Virus record (IMG/VR): IMGVR_UViG_3300025083_002754
Span: 1 to 38,461 of that record
DNA: 38,461 nt
From: a virus
Direction: 5' to 3' (one strand)
The notes under the pieces are model-generated. The model searched no databases. It was given only the letters and a program-made list of their open reading frames with translations, and had not been told where the DNA came from. Made by a program: the position numbers and the translations under genes. How positions within the stretch are numbered: the first letter of the stretch is position 1; each line of letters begins with the position of its first letter. This document shows, in pieces, positions 14,681 to 23,453 of this stretch.

Positions 14681-15567
14681 AAATTATTATACCAATCATA
14701 TGTTTCCGCTAGTGCATCTTCCAAACTATAAAGTGGCTTCCATCCCAATGCTTTTAAACGCTCATTACTAATTGCACGATTACTAATACCTTCTGGACGG
14801 TCTGTATTGTAAAATAGTTTACCCCGAAATCCACTAATGCGTTTGAGTGTTTCAGCTAGTTCACGTATAGTTGTTTCAACACCGCTTGCAATGTTAACTG
14901 TATCAAACGTATCGTTGTTTAATGTTAAATCCATAGCACATACTGCATCTTTAATATACAGTAAGTCTCTACTCTGATTACCGCTGCCCCAAATTTCTAT
15001 CTCACTGTGATCTTCCCGTACTGCGGTTACAAACTTTTGCATAAGTGCACCAACTACGTGTGCATGTTCTCCAGTACGGTCACCAGGACCAAACATGTTT
15101 GTACATATAGCAGTACGCCATGCTGTACCACGTTTGTCATTACTAGCACGACACTGATACATTCCTACCAGTTTGGGCAATGCAGTTGTTAAATACCCAT
15201 CAAAAGGTTTACCATCCAGTAGTTGTTGTTCCATAAATGGCTGTGGACCATGTTGTGGATAACTGCACGTACTGCCTTGTAGTAACACACGTTCAACGCC
15301 AGCTTCTGCACATGCTTCAAACAAATTGTTTTGTATATTTAGATTACGCAACATCAATTCAAAACTTCTATCTAAATCTTCTTGTAAGCCACCAACTGTT
15401 GCTGCATTAATTACTACATGACTAGGAAGCTCACGTTTGATATCTGCTATAGTATCTCCACGATTGGTGTAATCGATAGTATCAGTGTTGCCGCCAATTC
15501 GTGTGTTAATGTAATCACTATAATTACGCCCAACTAATCCACGGTTTCCTGCCATATAATATTTCAT
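14677..15567 (-). CDS. GDP-L-fucose-synthase-like epimerase/reductase with altered catalytic Tyr
   Basis: The protein follows the Fcl/WcaG plan: MAGNRGLVG (5-13, NADPH loop), NAATVGG (54-60), LLQGSTCSYP (95-104) with the Ser and Cys of the active site, and GEHAHVVGAL with the matching His. Length (296 aa) is a little under the usual 310-320. The active-site Tyr of YxxxK is not where expected: TALPKLVG (128-135) aligns with YAIAKIAG, giving Thr128 and Lys132. Y125 is three residues away and might substitute. So it may be an epimerase only, or act on another nucleotide sugar. It is coupled by ATGA at both ends to the SGNH and sulfotransferase genes. Confidence 0.85.
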   Translation of the reverse strand: MKYYMAGNRGLVGRNYSDYINTRIGGNTDTIDYTNRGDTIADIKRELPSHVVINAATVGGLQEDLDRSFELMLRNLNIQNNLFEACAEAGVERVLLQGSTCSYPQHGPQPFMEQQLLDGKPFDGYLTTALPKLVGMYQCRASNDKRGTAWRTAICTNMFGPGDRTGEHAHVVGALMQKFVTAVREDHSEIEIWGSGNQSRDLLYIKDAVCAMDLTLNNDTFDTVNIASGVETTIRELAETLKRISGFRGKLFYNTDRPEGISNRAISNERLKALGWKPLYSLEDALAETYDWYNNL

Positions 15568-16277
15568 ACTACTGCCTCAATTATTTCTTGACAACGCACT
15601 GGGTCATAGTTTAAGTTAACATTGTTTTTGTTAAATGAACTACCAGTTAAATCTAAATCTTCATAGTATAGTTCAGTGCCATCATATTGGTCAACCCACT
15701 GTTCGTTGTCTACAATATCAACCACAGCGTTTTTAAATACTTCATAATCAATATCACCAGCATCGCCAGTTAAATTATTACCATGCCACAACTGTGATTG
15801 TGTTGCTTTAGTCATGCTAAGTGCTTGTGCTAAACGGTCTCGTCTTTTTAGTATTACAACTTCATCAGCCTGATGTAGCATTTGATCAACAACGTTTTGT
15901 GGTGTTCCCTGATACTTAATTAGTTTAACACACCAACTATCCATATTTTTTATAGCACGCCAACGCTTATAATGTTCATTAAGAACTACGTCAAGAGTAG
16001 GGTGTTCATTAATACTAATCTTGTTCATGCTATCATCAAATGTGTACATACAATGTTGGTGAGTAATTTTAGGTCGATGACACCATGCAGTACTAAAGTT
16101 TAAATTATTAAGTGCATCTAAAAATGATTGATCACAAATACTAAAGTCAATATTTTCATCAGCCAATCTCGGCAACATCATATCTTCTATATTCATGCAC
16201 TCACTAAGATTGTTTTCCTGTAAGTCACAATAAGCATGACTGCCGCTACGTGGTGTCGCTAGTACTATTTTCTTCAT
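15564..16277 (-). CDS. Stf0-like sulfotransferase
   Basis: This 237-residue protein carries LATPRSGSHAYCDL at its start (residues 6-19), the 5'-phosphosulfate loop that binds PAPS. RRDRLAQALSMTKATQSQLW (145-164) matches the 3'-phosphate-binding segment of the mycobacterial trehalose sulfotransferase Stf0 group (RRDxxxQAxSxxxAxQTxxW). It would place a sulfate on a hydroxyl of a sugar, using host PAPS, since no PAPS synthesis gene is in the window. It overlaps the C-methyltransferase by 32 nt and the reductase by 4 nt (ATGA). The window has a second, unrelated sulfotransferase domain at 18102-19766. Confidence 0.8.
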   Translation of the reverse strand: MKKIVLATPRSGSHAYCDLQENNLSECMNIEDMMLPRLADENIDFSICDQSFLDALNNLNFSTAWCHRPKITHQHCMYTFDDSMNKISINEHPTLDVVLNEHYKRWRAIKNMDSWCVKLIKYQGTPQNVVDQMLHQADEVVILKRRDRLAQALSMTKATQSQLWHGNNLTGDAGDIDYEVFKNAVVDIVDNEQWVDQYDGTELYYEDLDLTGSSFNKNNVNLNYDPVRCQEIIEAVV

Positions 16278-17439
16278 ACTTAATTACCTCTACTTCCGGC
16301 ATTGCAAATACCAATTGTCCTCCAGCTTTGAGCCAAGGTTGTAAATTTTTAACAAATAAGTCTCGAAATCCAAAGTTTGGAGCAAACAAGATATCAGCAT
16401 CTGCCAGTGCATCATCTTCACTTACAATAGGAATATTACTACCAACAGTATAACGTCCAATCTTGTCAGGATGTATTTCTGCAGCACCTGCGAATAATGT
16501 GTTATCCAATCCCCAGATTTGTAACATAGTATTACCTTTGGTACTTGCCCCGTACACGTATGCTTTTTTACCTTGTTTTACTCGATCTTTTATCATTGCT
16601 TTAAGCAATCGTCCATTATTTTGTACTTTACCAAAAAACTCTTCCAACAATTCGTCGGTGTTTTCCCAATGGTCAATGCTACCGCTGTGATATGGGGTAG
16701 CCCAAACTTGGTAGCTGCCGCCTTGTATATCGTTTGTACGTATATCAGTAATTTGTAAACCATTTTGTTCATATAGTTTAACCAAACTTTTGTAACTATA
16801 GTATTCCAAGTGCTCGTGACATACATTGCCCAAATCACTTTGTTCCAACATAGGCTTGAGTGTCATTAGCTGTGCTACAAACACACCATCTTCACTTAGT
16901 ACATCTGATACTCCCCGAATAAAGTCATTGGGATCGTCCATATCATAAAACATACCAATTGCTGTTACAAACTTACACTTGCGGTCTAGTTTTGTACTGT
17001 CCCACATGTCTGGTAATAATACATCACAATGTCGGGCACACTTACTCCACAAGTTACTTGCGGGCTCACAACCAATACGTATACGATCTGATTTAACACC
17101 ACTCAGTAACGTGCCGTCATTTGCTCCAATATCTAGTACAGTGTCTCCTGGTTCAGTATGCTCGTTTGCATACTCAGCAATGTCTAACAAATTTTGTTTT
17201 AGTTTTGGATTAAGTGCACTTTCATACCAATAATGATCTCCGTATAGTATATCTGGATCAACTGTATGTCTCAATTGTACTAGTCCACAACTTTCACATT
17301 TATCTAATATCATAGGTGCACGACCTTTATGTTCTCCAGCGTGTTTTGGGAAGTCATTGATATATATCTCACCAAAGTTAGCAACTCGTGTAATTTTACT
17401 ATCGCATACACGACATTTTTTTGCTTCATTAATAATCAA
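16246..17439 (-). CDS. Zinc-binding sugar C-methyltransferase (NovU/TylCIII type)
   Basis: Three parts typical of nucleotide-sugar C-methyltransferases are seen. Residues 1-60 have Cys9-x2-Cys12 and Cys48-x2-Cys51 (KCESCGLVQL), the zinc finger. TVLDIGANDGTLL (100-112) is the SAM motif I. The C-terminal part has AYVYGASTKGNTMLQ and a second Rossmann-like region. At 397 residues it is close to the family norm of about 410. The substrate would be a dTDP-4-keto-deoxysugar, which fits the cupin and aminotransferase nearby. The start is TTG at 17439-17437; a stop lies five codons upstream in frame and AGAGAGAAG precedes it, so TTG is the only reasonable start. Confidence 0.9.
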   Translation of the reverse strand: MIINEAKKCRVCDSKITRVANFGEIYINDFPKHAGEHKGRAPMILDKCESCGLVQLRHTVDPDILYGDHYWYESALNPKLKQNLLDIAEYANEHTEPGDTVLDIGANDGTLLSGVKSDRIRIGCEPASNLWSKCARHCDVLLPDMWDSTKLDRKCKFVTAIGMFYDMDDPNDFIRGVSDVLSEDGVFVAQLMTLKPMLEQSDLGNVCHEHLEYYSYKSLVKLYEQNGLQITDIRTNDIQGGSYQVWATPYHSGSIDHWENTDELLEEFFGKVQNNGRLLKAMIKDRVKQGKKAYVYGASTKGNTMLQIWGLDNTLFAGAAEIHPDKIGRYTVGSNIPIVSEDDALADADILFAPNFGFRDLFVKNLQPWLKAGGQLVFAMPEVEVIKYEENSTSDTT

Positions 17440-17451
17440 ATTTACTTCTCT

Positions 17452-18129
17452 CTATTTTATACACAAAGTAGCTTGCTCCATGCTACTTTCAAGTATATAA
17501 GGTTGCAAAAATTCTAAAACTTCTGGTTGGTCATCGTATGGCCAAGGATGTGGTTGTATAATACACTGCCCACCTGGTTTTAGATACTTCTTAATACTGG
17601 TAATAAATGTTTGCCATTCAGATAAATTCCACGGCACAAAAAACGTATGTGTGCCTTCTCCTTTAGCAATTTGCCATTCTTTAGTTAATGTAGTTTGTTC
17701 TGGAGTTCTTGTCAAGCAATAAAGGTCATGTATTTTCCAGTGCATGTTAGTGTGTAGTATCAGTATTAAATCATACTGTTTGGGTAAAGTTAATTCTTTG
17801 CCAGGAAATACTTCTAGTTCATATGGTTGAATATCAAACAGTTCATGTAACGCTGTTAACTTATCTCGTACACCAGTATTGTGTGCCGCACATTCAGTAC
17901 ACTCAACATTTGTATATCCCATCTCTTTTAGTACTCTTGGCATAATGCCAAACCATGTACCAACATCAAGTATGTCAGCTGATTTATCAAGCTCTGGCAT
18001 GTGTCTAGTCGCAGTATCCCACCAACCAATAGTTGGATCTGTACTTTCAAATAGATAGCCAACTGGGTTTATATAATATGCTGGTCCCCAGTCAATAGCA
18101 CCTAATGTTTCTCTAAATTGTTTTTCCAT
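17452..18129 (-). CDS. Class I SAM-dependent methyltransferase
   Basis: ADILDVGTWFGIMPRVLKEM (51-70) is a clear motif I and helix, followed by NVECTECAAH (about 75-84), which ends strand beta2. LKPGGQCIIQPHPWP is the typical motif before strand beta5. The 225-residue protein lacks extra domains. Target unknown: O-methylation of a sugar is likely from the neighbours. It overlaps the fusion gene upstream by 28 nt. A possible weak promoter (TTGACT-16-TATAAA) lies near its start. Confidence 0.8.
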   Translation of the reverse strand: MEKQFRETLGAIDWGPAYYINPVGYLFESTDPTIGWWDTATRHMPELDKSADILDVGTWFGIMPRVLKEMGYTNVECTECAAHNTGVRDKLTALHELFDIQPYELEVFPGKELTLPKQYDLILILHTNMHWKIHDLYCLTRTPEQTTLTKEWQIAKGEGTHTFFVPWNLSEWQTFITSIKKYLKPGGQCIIQPHPWPYDDQPEVLEFLQPYILESSMEQATLCIK

Positions 18130-19766
18130 ATAGTTATTGTCCTACTTTGTTCACTTGGTGTATGTCCATACCAATCAGCATGTGCTAATATATAACAGTA
18201 ATCTCCCGGTACATCATGATCTTCAAAATATACCTCGCCGCCAAGTTGTTGTATGAGTTGTGCTACTATTAATCCATAACTGCCTGCTGTGCTATCTACA
18301 CCAGGCTTGTAGCTTTTGCCCAGTATAATTACTGGTAGACCTGTATTTACTGCCTTTTGTGCAAGCAGTGTTGCTTGTTGTAATCTTACATTATGATTAT
18401 GCATAGCTGGATCATATGGTAATTCAAGTTGTTGCGTTAGCCAACTCATCATTAAATTATCCCGTGGATGACAAGGCCCACCATCGCCCCAACCTGGAGT
18501 CATATATGCTGGACTAGTGATTAAGTTATCACACTTTTTAAGCCAAGTCATTATACGATCTGCATTAGTATTAGGCGCCAATCTGTCAGTAATGTCTGAG
18601 ACCCAGTTAGCAAAGTTAATTTTTTGTATGATCCAACTGTTATACATTACTTTTGCCAATTCAGCTTCTTCCCAAGTACCTGAATAAATTGGACTTGGAC
18701 TAAACCGTTTAATTTTTTCCTTTAGCTGATTTAATTGCATACTATTTCCTGGATTATGACCCAGGAACCAACAGTCTGGTTGTCGCAATCCAGCAAGTAC
18801 ATTTCCCTGACTTATTAAAAATGGGCAATAGTATAAATTACAATTTGGATACTCTTTACTAAGTTTACGTATTGTGCCGGGAGAAACTGTACAACCAATA
18901 ATAATAGTCTTATCAGGCACTGCAAATAAATCAAGTGCAGATCTTAAATTAGTATAATCATAATCGCTTGGCACATCTTCAAGACTATTGCCCCAATTTT
19001 TTGTGGGAGTGTCAACACAAATCCAAATAGTATCTGCTTCAGCTACCATGCTATATGTGTCAGAAATTTTATGTGTATCATAACTGCATGTTCTTATACC
19101 GTTATTTTGTAATATTGTTTCTAATGCACTCCCAATATTACCTGTGCCCACGATACCAACATCAAACTTATGATTACCAATAGCACGATGATAAAGCTCA
19201 ATATCATTGTAGTAATATTTTTGTACTACACGTATATCTTCAGGACTAAGATCAGTGTATTTCTTGTCAGATCTATTTTCTGCTATTGAACTTCCATAAT
19301 GACTAATAATACTGTTAATATGATTTACTACATCATCATGTGGATCTCCGTGTATCCATTTAAGGTTATCTAAATCAATATACCATTCAATATCATGATT
19401 GAATAAAAAATGTTCTTGACGAGTGAAATGCATATCAGTCTCATTAAAACTATTTGGTCTCAGTGTGTCAATCCAGTAGTCCACTGATGTATCTTTATTA
19501 TTTTCAACTGCTCGCTCCATTTGACCATTAAACCGATTTTTAGGATGTCGTATAAACGTAAATCCTCGGTAACCCGTCATTGTGGAAGTATCATGTTTTT
19601 CTAACGAGTATCCCCACTCTTTAGCTTGATACATAAATGACGTATTGGCATTGCGCCAAATTGGCACAAAGAATAGCTTCCACTTATGATTAACCCATAT
19701 GCGGTCTTCCCACATATCCATATCAGTCCAATGATCTATAACATACTGTGCATCATATACGGTCAT
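18102..19766 (-). CDS. Fusion: sulfotransferase domain + UDP-glucose/GDP-mannose 6-dehydrogenase
   Basis: Residues 1 to about 197 look like a Sulfotransfer_2-type domain: FFVPIWRNANTSFMY (32-46) as the 5'-phosphosulfate loop, FIRHPKNRFNGQMER (71-85) as the 3'-phosphate segment, and a final YYYNDIELYH. Residues 200-554 are a nucleotide-sugar dehydrogenase: VGIVGTGNIGSAL (203-215), ICVDTPT (249-255), GCTVSPGTI (291-299), EEAELAKVMYNSWIIQKINF (366-385) with the catalytic Lys, and GGPCHPRDN with nucleophile C432. GKSYKPGVDSTAGS is the C-terminal NAD-domain signature. One uninterrupted frame encodes both. The dehydrogenase would oxidise a UDP- or GDP-sugar to a uronic acid. The start ATG overlaps the previous stop by 4 nt (ATGA). 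Confidence 0.85.
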   Translation of the reverse strand: MTVYDAQYVIDHWTDMDMWEDRIWVNHKWKLFFVPIWRNANTSFMYQAKEWGYSLEKHDTSTMTGYRGFTFIRHPKNRFNGQMERAVENNKDTSVDYWIDTLRPNSFNETDMHFTRQEHFLFNHDIEWYIDLDNLKWIHGDPHDDVVNHINSIISHYGSSIAENRSDKKYTDLSPEDIRVVQKYYYNDIELYHRAIGNHKFDVGIVGTGNIGSALETILQNNGIRTCSYDTHKISDTYSMVAEADTIWICVDTPTKNWGNSLEDVPSDYDYTNLRSALDLFAVPDKTIIIGCTVSPGTIRKLSKEYPNCNLYYCPFLISQGNVLAGLRQPDCWFLGHNPGNSMQLNQLKEKIKRFSPSPIYSGTWEEAELAKVMYNSWIIQKINFANWVSDITDRLAPNTNADRIMTWLKKCDNLITSPAYMTPGWGDGGPCHPRDNLMMSWLTQQLELPYDPAMHNHNVRLQQATLLAQKAVNTGLPVIILGKSYKPGVDSTAGSYGLIVAQLIQQLGGEVYFEDHDVPGDYCYILAHADWYGHTPSEQSRTITIWKNNLEKH

Positions 19767-20920
19767 TTAAAAATTCCTTGTGCGAGAGCAATCTGTTGCC
19801 TTTTATACCCACCAAAATAATGATTGTAGTTGTATTCAAGTACATCGTTTAACTCATCATCATAATACTCTAGAGTAAATTCCCTGGCTGCTAACAGTCC
19901 AGCATCCATTCTATCCTTTGCGTTTAGTATACTATCATAGGATTCATCAATCCATTTATCAAATGTTTTAAATCCCATCCTATGTAACTCACTTAGTGAG
20001 TTAGCATCTCCTAGAATAATAAAAGGGTTACCCATTACTATACTACGGCTCACTTTCTCTGTCAAGAAACTTTTGTTATTGCTGCAATTAAATTCACTTA
20101 CTATTTCAAGTGCACATTGTTCTGATGTAATACCAAGCTGTACTAGCTCTGGAATATCCTGATCATCATTCTTAACACGGTATTGTGGATCTACTGCATC
20201 AGTCTGATATTTAAGAAAGGTTAAATCAATCTCATCATCTTCTAAAAATACATTAAGTTCACTTTTAAAATGTTCCCATCCAAGCTCAACCTCGTTAAAG
20301 TTGTGAAAGGTATATTTTGCTTTATCCATCATTTTTAAACGAAATGCCTGATGCAATGCATATATACGATGTGCACGACTGCGTCTGTTCAACCAAAGGT
20401 AACGATATTTAAAATTACCACTTTTGGGAGTAAACGGAGAAAACTTTTGAAAATCAAAGTATCGATTAAATGGTTCAGTAAACGGAATGGCTGGCCAATC
20501 ATCGTGTTGCTCTAGATCAGTTGTACTACTAGGAGTACTAAACACACTGTGTTCTTTTATACCAAGTTCAGTAACTTTACGATATAACAAATTGTATATG
20601 TCAAGTGTAAGGAAGTTACCGTTATAGGTTAAATGAGTTTCATGTCGGTTACATGTGTTCCATGCATCGCTCATTATGAATACTACTTTTATATCACCAC
20701 AACGTATTTCAGGTAACAAGTGTCCATACTCTTTATCAAAGTTTCCAAAATACTCAATTTGATTAAATGGTATATTATGATCGTTAAATTGCTTGCTTGG
20801 TACATGATAAGGCGTGCCTATCAATAGTATTTGTTTTCTTGGACTTTGTTTAAAAAGCTCTACAACATCATGTCGTAACAAGTACTGTATTGCAATAGAG
20901 TCAGGGTGCAGTGTTGCCAT
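19763..20920 (-). CDS. Putative GT10-like (fucosyltransferase-like) glycosyltransferase
   Basis: The C-terminal third contains FNCSNNKSFLTEKVSRSIVM followed by GNPFIILG (about 276-302), which resembles the nucleotide-binding motif of alpha-1,3-fucosyltransferases (FENSxxxDYxTEK-x-x-AL-x-G-x-VPVV). KYRYLWLNRRSRAHRIYAL (about 171-189) is a basic stretch common to related phage proteins. The N-terminal half has ILLIGTPYH and otherwise no known signature. It would transfer a GDP- or similar activated sugar; a link with the fucose-synthase-like reductase is possible. It overlaps the radical SAM gene by a single base (TAATG). A strong sigma70-like promoter sits inside it at 20037-20065. Confidence 0.6.
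   Translation of the reverse strand: MATLHPDSIAIQYLLRHDVVELFKQSPRKQILLIGTPYHVPSKQFNDHNIPFNQIEYFGNFDKEYGHLLPEIRCGDIKVVFIMSDAWNTCNRHETHLTYNGNFLTLDIYNLLYRKVTELGIKEHSVFSTPSSTTDLEQHDDWPAIPFTEPFNRYFDFQKFSPFTPKSGNFKYRYLWLNRRSRAHRIYALHQAFRLKMMDKAKYTFHNFNEVELGWEHFKSELNVFLEDDEIDLTFLKYQTDAVDPQYRVKNDDQDIPELVQLGITSEQCALEIVSEFNCSNNKSFLTEKVSRSIVMGNPFIILGDANSLSELHRMGFKTFDKWIDESYDSILNAKDRMDAGLLAAREFTLEYYDDELNDVLEYNYNHYFGGYKRQQIALAQGIFK
20037..20065 (-). promoter_or_regulatory. Intragenic sigma70-like promoter TTGACA-17-TATAGT
   Basis: Minus-strand -35 TTGACA (20065-20060) and -10 TATAGT (20042-20037) with a 17-bp spacer, eleven of twelve consensus bases. It lies within the GT10-like gene and would start transcription about 265 nt before the sulfotransferase-dehydrogenase fusion. 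Confidence 0.6.
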
Positions 20921-22140
20921 TATTTTTTCCAGTATTCAGCGTACTCAGGTATTACATCCAGTATACTTTGTTTTCTCAAAATGTCGAGTCTATTTGTTTC
21001 ATCAATAAATTGATCCCACATTGCTGGATCACGTTCATTTTGCATAACATGATCAAGCAAGGCTTGATTGTTTGCTTTTTCCCATTCTGGTGCTGTACTG
21101 TTGTTTAATACGCTACATGCAGCATCATAACCTTTTTGTTTGATTGCTTCAGGCAAATGTATTGCGTCCATGTGTGCAGGTTGGTTTACTTGAATAAGAT
21201 AGGGAAGGCTAATATCCATATCCAGTGTTTGTGTGTATTCATATAAATTAGCCAAGTCCAGCCAGGTTAAACTACTCATTGTACTGTGTACTTGTAGTGT
21301 CCACTGTCCTGGTTTCATTTGCTTTGACCAGTCAATTACTTTTTGTAAGTTGCGTTCCCACTTACTCCATTTACCAGGCCATCTAACATATTCGTTTACT
21401 TCATTGACACCGTCACAACTCATGTTTATATTAAGTCCTTTGAAGTGTTTCCACAAGTCAAATACTTTGTTTTGTACTGCTAACATATTAGTGTTAAACT
21501 GTAAACTGACTTCTGATGCTCGCCCACTATCAACAACACGTTGCAAGAGTTCATAATACTTGGGAACAAATAGTGGTTCGCCACCCAACATATTAATGTG
21601 TTTTATTGTTGGAATAATCTCTTCAAATACACGGTCAAAGTTTGGATGGTTATACCATTCAAAGTTAATTTTTGATACATCTGCTCTCCAAAAATTAACT
21701 TCGGGATTTTTAGTAATATCGTCAGCCCACATACTGCTTGACCAAGGATTGCACATTCTACACTGAATATTACATTTGTTTCCTAGTGTAAGCTCTAGAT
21801 ATTCGATATTAATATTATTGTGTAACTTGTGTTGCTCTTCAGTGTCAAACCATTGGTTCCAACTTTGTCTATAACTAAAGCCACCATTATCTTCTACTAC
21901 CCAGCAACGATTACAAAAGTCATGTTTTTTACCACTTTCAATATCTTTGCGTAACTCACGATGAGGCACTGCATCAAGTAACCCATCTTCACAATCCATA
22001 ATATTTTTGAATGTCCATCCAGCTTCTTTTCCTGGATAGTTCTTGGAATGGAAGTTATAGTTACAACATGGACGAATTTGTCCAGTTGGGTCTATACTTA
22101 AATGATTGTACGGTAAGATGCAGTATGTTTTGGTGTCCAT
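20920..22140 (-). CDS. Twitch-type radical SAM protein
   Basis: The N-terminal part has Cys7, PCC (25-26) and CNRCWVVED (C76, C79), a ligand set for an auxiliary Fe-S cluster placed before the barrel. The radical SAM motif is CNIQCRMC (123-130) after a LELTLGNK strand, followed by MLGGEPL (near 185), the GGE motif that binds the SAM amino group. Family knowledge: proteins of this plan are called twitch-domain radical SAM proteins in databases and most have no known substrate. The Cys spacing (7, 25/26, then C-x2-C, then the triad) is almost identical in the protein at 25659-26942. It ends the long radical SAM block; one base separates it from the NTF2-like gene. Confidence 0.9.
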   Translation of the reverse strand: MDTKTYCILPYNHLSIDPTGQIRPCCNYNFHSKNYPGKEAGWTFKNIMDCEDGLLDAVPHRELRKDIESGKKHDFCNRCWVVEDNGGFSYRQSWNQWFDTEEQHKLHNNINIEYLELTLGNKCNIQCRMCNPWSSSMWADDITKNPEVNFWRADVSKINFEWYNHPNFDRVFEEIIPTIKHINMLGGEPLFVPKYYELLQRVVDSGRASEVSLQFNTNMLAVQNKVFDLWKHFKGLNINMSCDGVNEVNEYVRWPGKWSKWERNLQKVIDWSKQMKPGQWTLQVHSTMSSLTWLDLANLYEYTQTLDMDISLPYLIQVNQPAHMDAIHLPEAIKQKGYDAACSVLNNSTAPEWEKANNQALLDHVMQNERDPAMWDQFIDETNRLDILRKQSILDVIPEYAEYWKK

Positions 22141-22141
22141 G

Positions 22142-22474
22142 TTAGCCCTTGTATGCCCTGATAGAACTTACTTTGTTATTAGTAAATGTTATAACATCTA
22201 CTACATCAATTGCTTCTTCCTTCTCAGGAATATGTATACGTAACTGTGCGCTGACTGTGTGTTCGTTATTTGTCATACCAAGTATTTCAGCTCTTATTCC
22301 TGGTGCACCTTTAAAGATGTTATCATTGGTTTTAATAACCTGATCAAATCCCTTAACACTAACGTCCCAATCAGTGAGCTCAATGTCTTCGTGAAATAAT
22401 GGCTTTAGTTGTTCTACATCATTAATATTCCATGCGTTGAAATATTCATGTGCTAAATTGATTAGATGGTTCAT
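22142..22474 (-). CDS. SnoaL/NTF2-like small protein
   Basis: The 110-residue protein has the look of the SnoaL/NTF2 cone fold: helix AHEYFNAWNINDVEQLKPLF, the strand HEDIELTD, then INNxFKG-type turn and a long C-terminal sheet (TVSAQLRIHI, VDVITFTNNKVSSIRAY). These domains act as isomerases, cyclases or simple ligand-binding partners. I chose ATG 22474 because AAGGA lies 8 nt upstream; a longer start at 22516 would deepen the overlap with the previous gene. It is the only non-radical-SAM gene inside the block, so it may bind the product or intermediate of the neighbouring enzymes. That is inference. Confidence 0.75.
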   Translation of the reverse strand: MNHLINLAHEYFNAWNINDVEQLKPLFHEDIELTDWDVSVKGFDQVIKTNDNIFKGAPGIRAEILGMTNNEHTVSAQLRIHIPEKEEAIDVVDVITFTNNKVSSIRAYKG

Positions 22475-23453
22475 AATTTCTATCCTTATATTTTGTAATG
22501 TAAATGTCTGTACCACAATGACAATGTGTCTTAGGACAAATTACGCTTGTTGGTAAGTCTAACTCTAGTTCTGGATCATACAAGTTACCTACTCGTGGCA
22601 TAACACCACAGCTACCCATATCAATATGTCCTTCACAGTTAATAAAGATACTCTCCATGGGTATTAAACATTTCCAACCCTTGAAGAAGTTTTTACTTTC
22701 TGCTACTAATCTATTACAATTAATAGGCTGTTCGGTTCCGTCACTGTACACTTCCATACTACCCATACCAAGTGCTTTGGCTGGCACATTATATTTAATA
22801 TCTTGCTCTAAGTTAGTTTTCTCTAAAAACTCTTTGTGCTCTGGATTTTTATAATTAAACGGGCGTGTTGTATGACTAAGCTCTTCAAATATTGGCACGT
22901 ATTCAATACGCCAATTGTGCTCATTCATTTCTGTTTTTATTCGTTTACTAAAGTCAATAACTTCGTCCCATGTGGGCTCATGCATCATCATACGCCCACA
23001 CAAGTAGTTAACACGGTCACTTAAAAACTTGTAAATTTCCAAGTAATGGTCGCTGTCAACAAATTCAGGATGGTAACTGGCAACAACATCATCAAAGTAA
23101 TGTACATTCTTTTCCCACCATGCTCGTTTACTACTAAGGTTGGTATTAACAGCAAACTTGACTTCAGTCATTCCGCTTGCTAGTATATGTTCCATTACAG
23201 GCACTAGTGGCTTCCAGTAACAAGGCTCGCCGCCGCTAAAGAATACTTTAAGTCTAGTATAACCTCTACTAAGTTCATAGTCAATTAGTTTAGTTAGTCC
23301 TGCTTTGATAGCTTCAATATCTAAGTTAAGATTACTTCCGTTCCAATTAGACTCATTACAGTATGTACAACGAAAGTTACACAAGTTACTAACTTGCCAA
23401 GTGATGTTTACAAACGGTTCACCGCCTTGTTCAATTCTTATTAATTCACTCAT
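22446..23453 (-). CDS. Radical SAM protein with C-terminal Cys-rich region
   Basis: CNFRCTYC lies at residues 25-32 after VNITWQVSN, with FSGGEPCYWKPL as the GGE motif. The C-terminal third has NCN, KCL, NCEGHIDMGSCG and CPKTHCHC, a SPASM-like set of cluster ligands. Unlike most neighbours, its radical SAM motif is at the very N-terminus, so it belongs to a different subgroup. Start: ATG 23453 overlaps the stop of the B12-type gene by 8 nt (ATGAGTGA); a longer frame upstream runs through that gene's end and is not favoured. A promoter-like site lies inside it at 23256-23284. Substrate unknown. Confidence 0.88.
   Translation of the reverse strand: MSELIRIEQGGEPFVNITWQVSNLCNFRCTYCNESNWNGSNLNLDIEAIKAGLTKLIDYELSRGYTRLKVFFSGGEPCYWKPLVPVMEHILASGMTEVKFAVNTNLSSKRAWWEKNVHYFDDVVASYHPEFVDSDHYLEIYKFLSDRVNYLCGRMMMHEPTWDEVIDFSKRIKTEMNEHNWRIEYVPIFEELSHTTRPFNYKNPEHKEFLEKTNLEQDIKYNVPAKALGMGSMEVYSDGTEQPINCNRLVAESKNFFKGWKCLIPMESIFINCEGHIDMGSCGVMPRVGNLYDPELELDLPTSVICPKTHCHCGTDIYITKYKDRNYEPSNQFST
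23256..23284 (-). promoter_or_regulatory. Intragenic sigma70-like promoter TTGACT-17-TATACT
   Basis: Minus-strand -35 TTGACT (23284-23279) and -10 TATACT (23261-23256), spacer 17 bp. Both hexamers are identical to the intergenic promoter at 36723-36751. It lies in the radical SAM gene, upstream of the NTF2-like gene and the twitch gene that follows. Confidence 0.5.

Noticed and set aside
15665-15694. TTGACC-18-TATACT on the minus strand
   Set aside because: One -35 mismatch and an 18-bp spacer inside the sulfotransferase gene; less convincing than the 17-bp set.
15966-15994. TTGACG-17-TATAAG on the minus strand
   Set aside because: Ten of twelve bases match, but it is intragenic with one mismatch in each box; expected occasionally in AT-rich DNA.
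22475-22516. Longer N-terminus for the NTF2-like protein
   Set aside because: The extra 14 residues lie in the coding end of the upstream radical SAM gene, and the ribosome binding site fits the shorter start.
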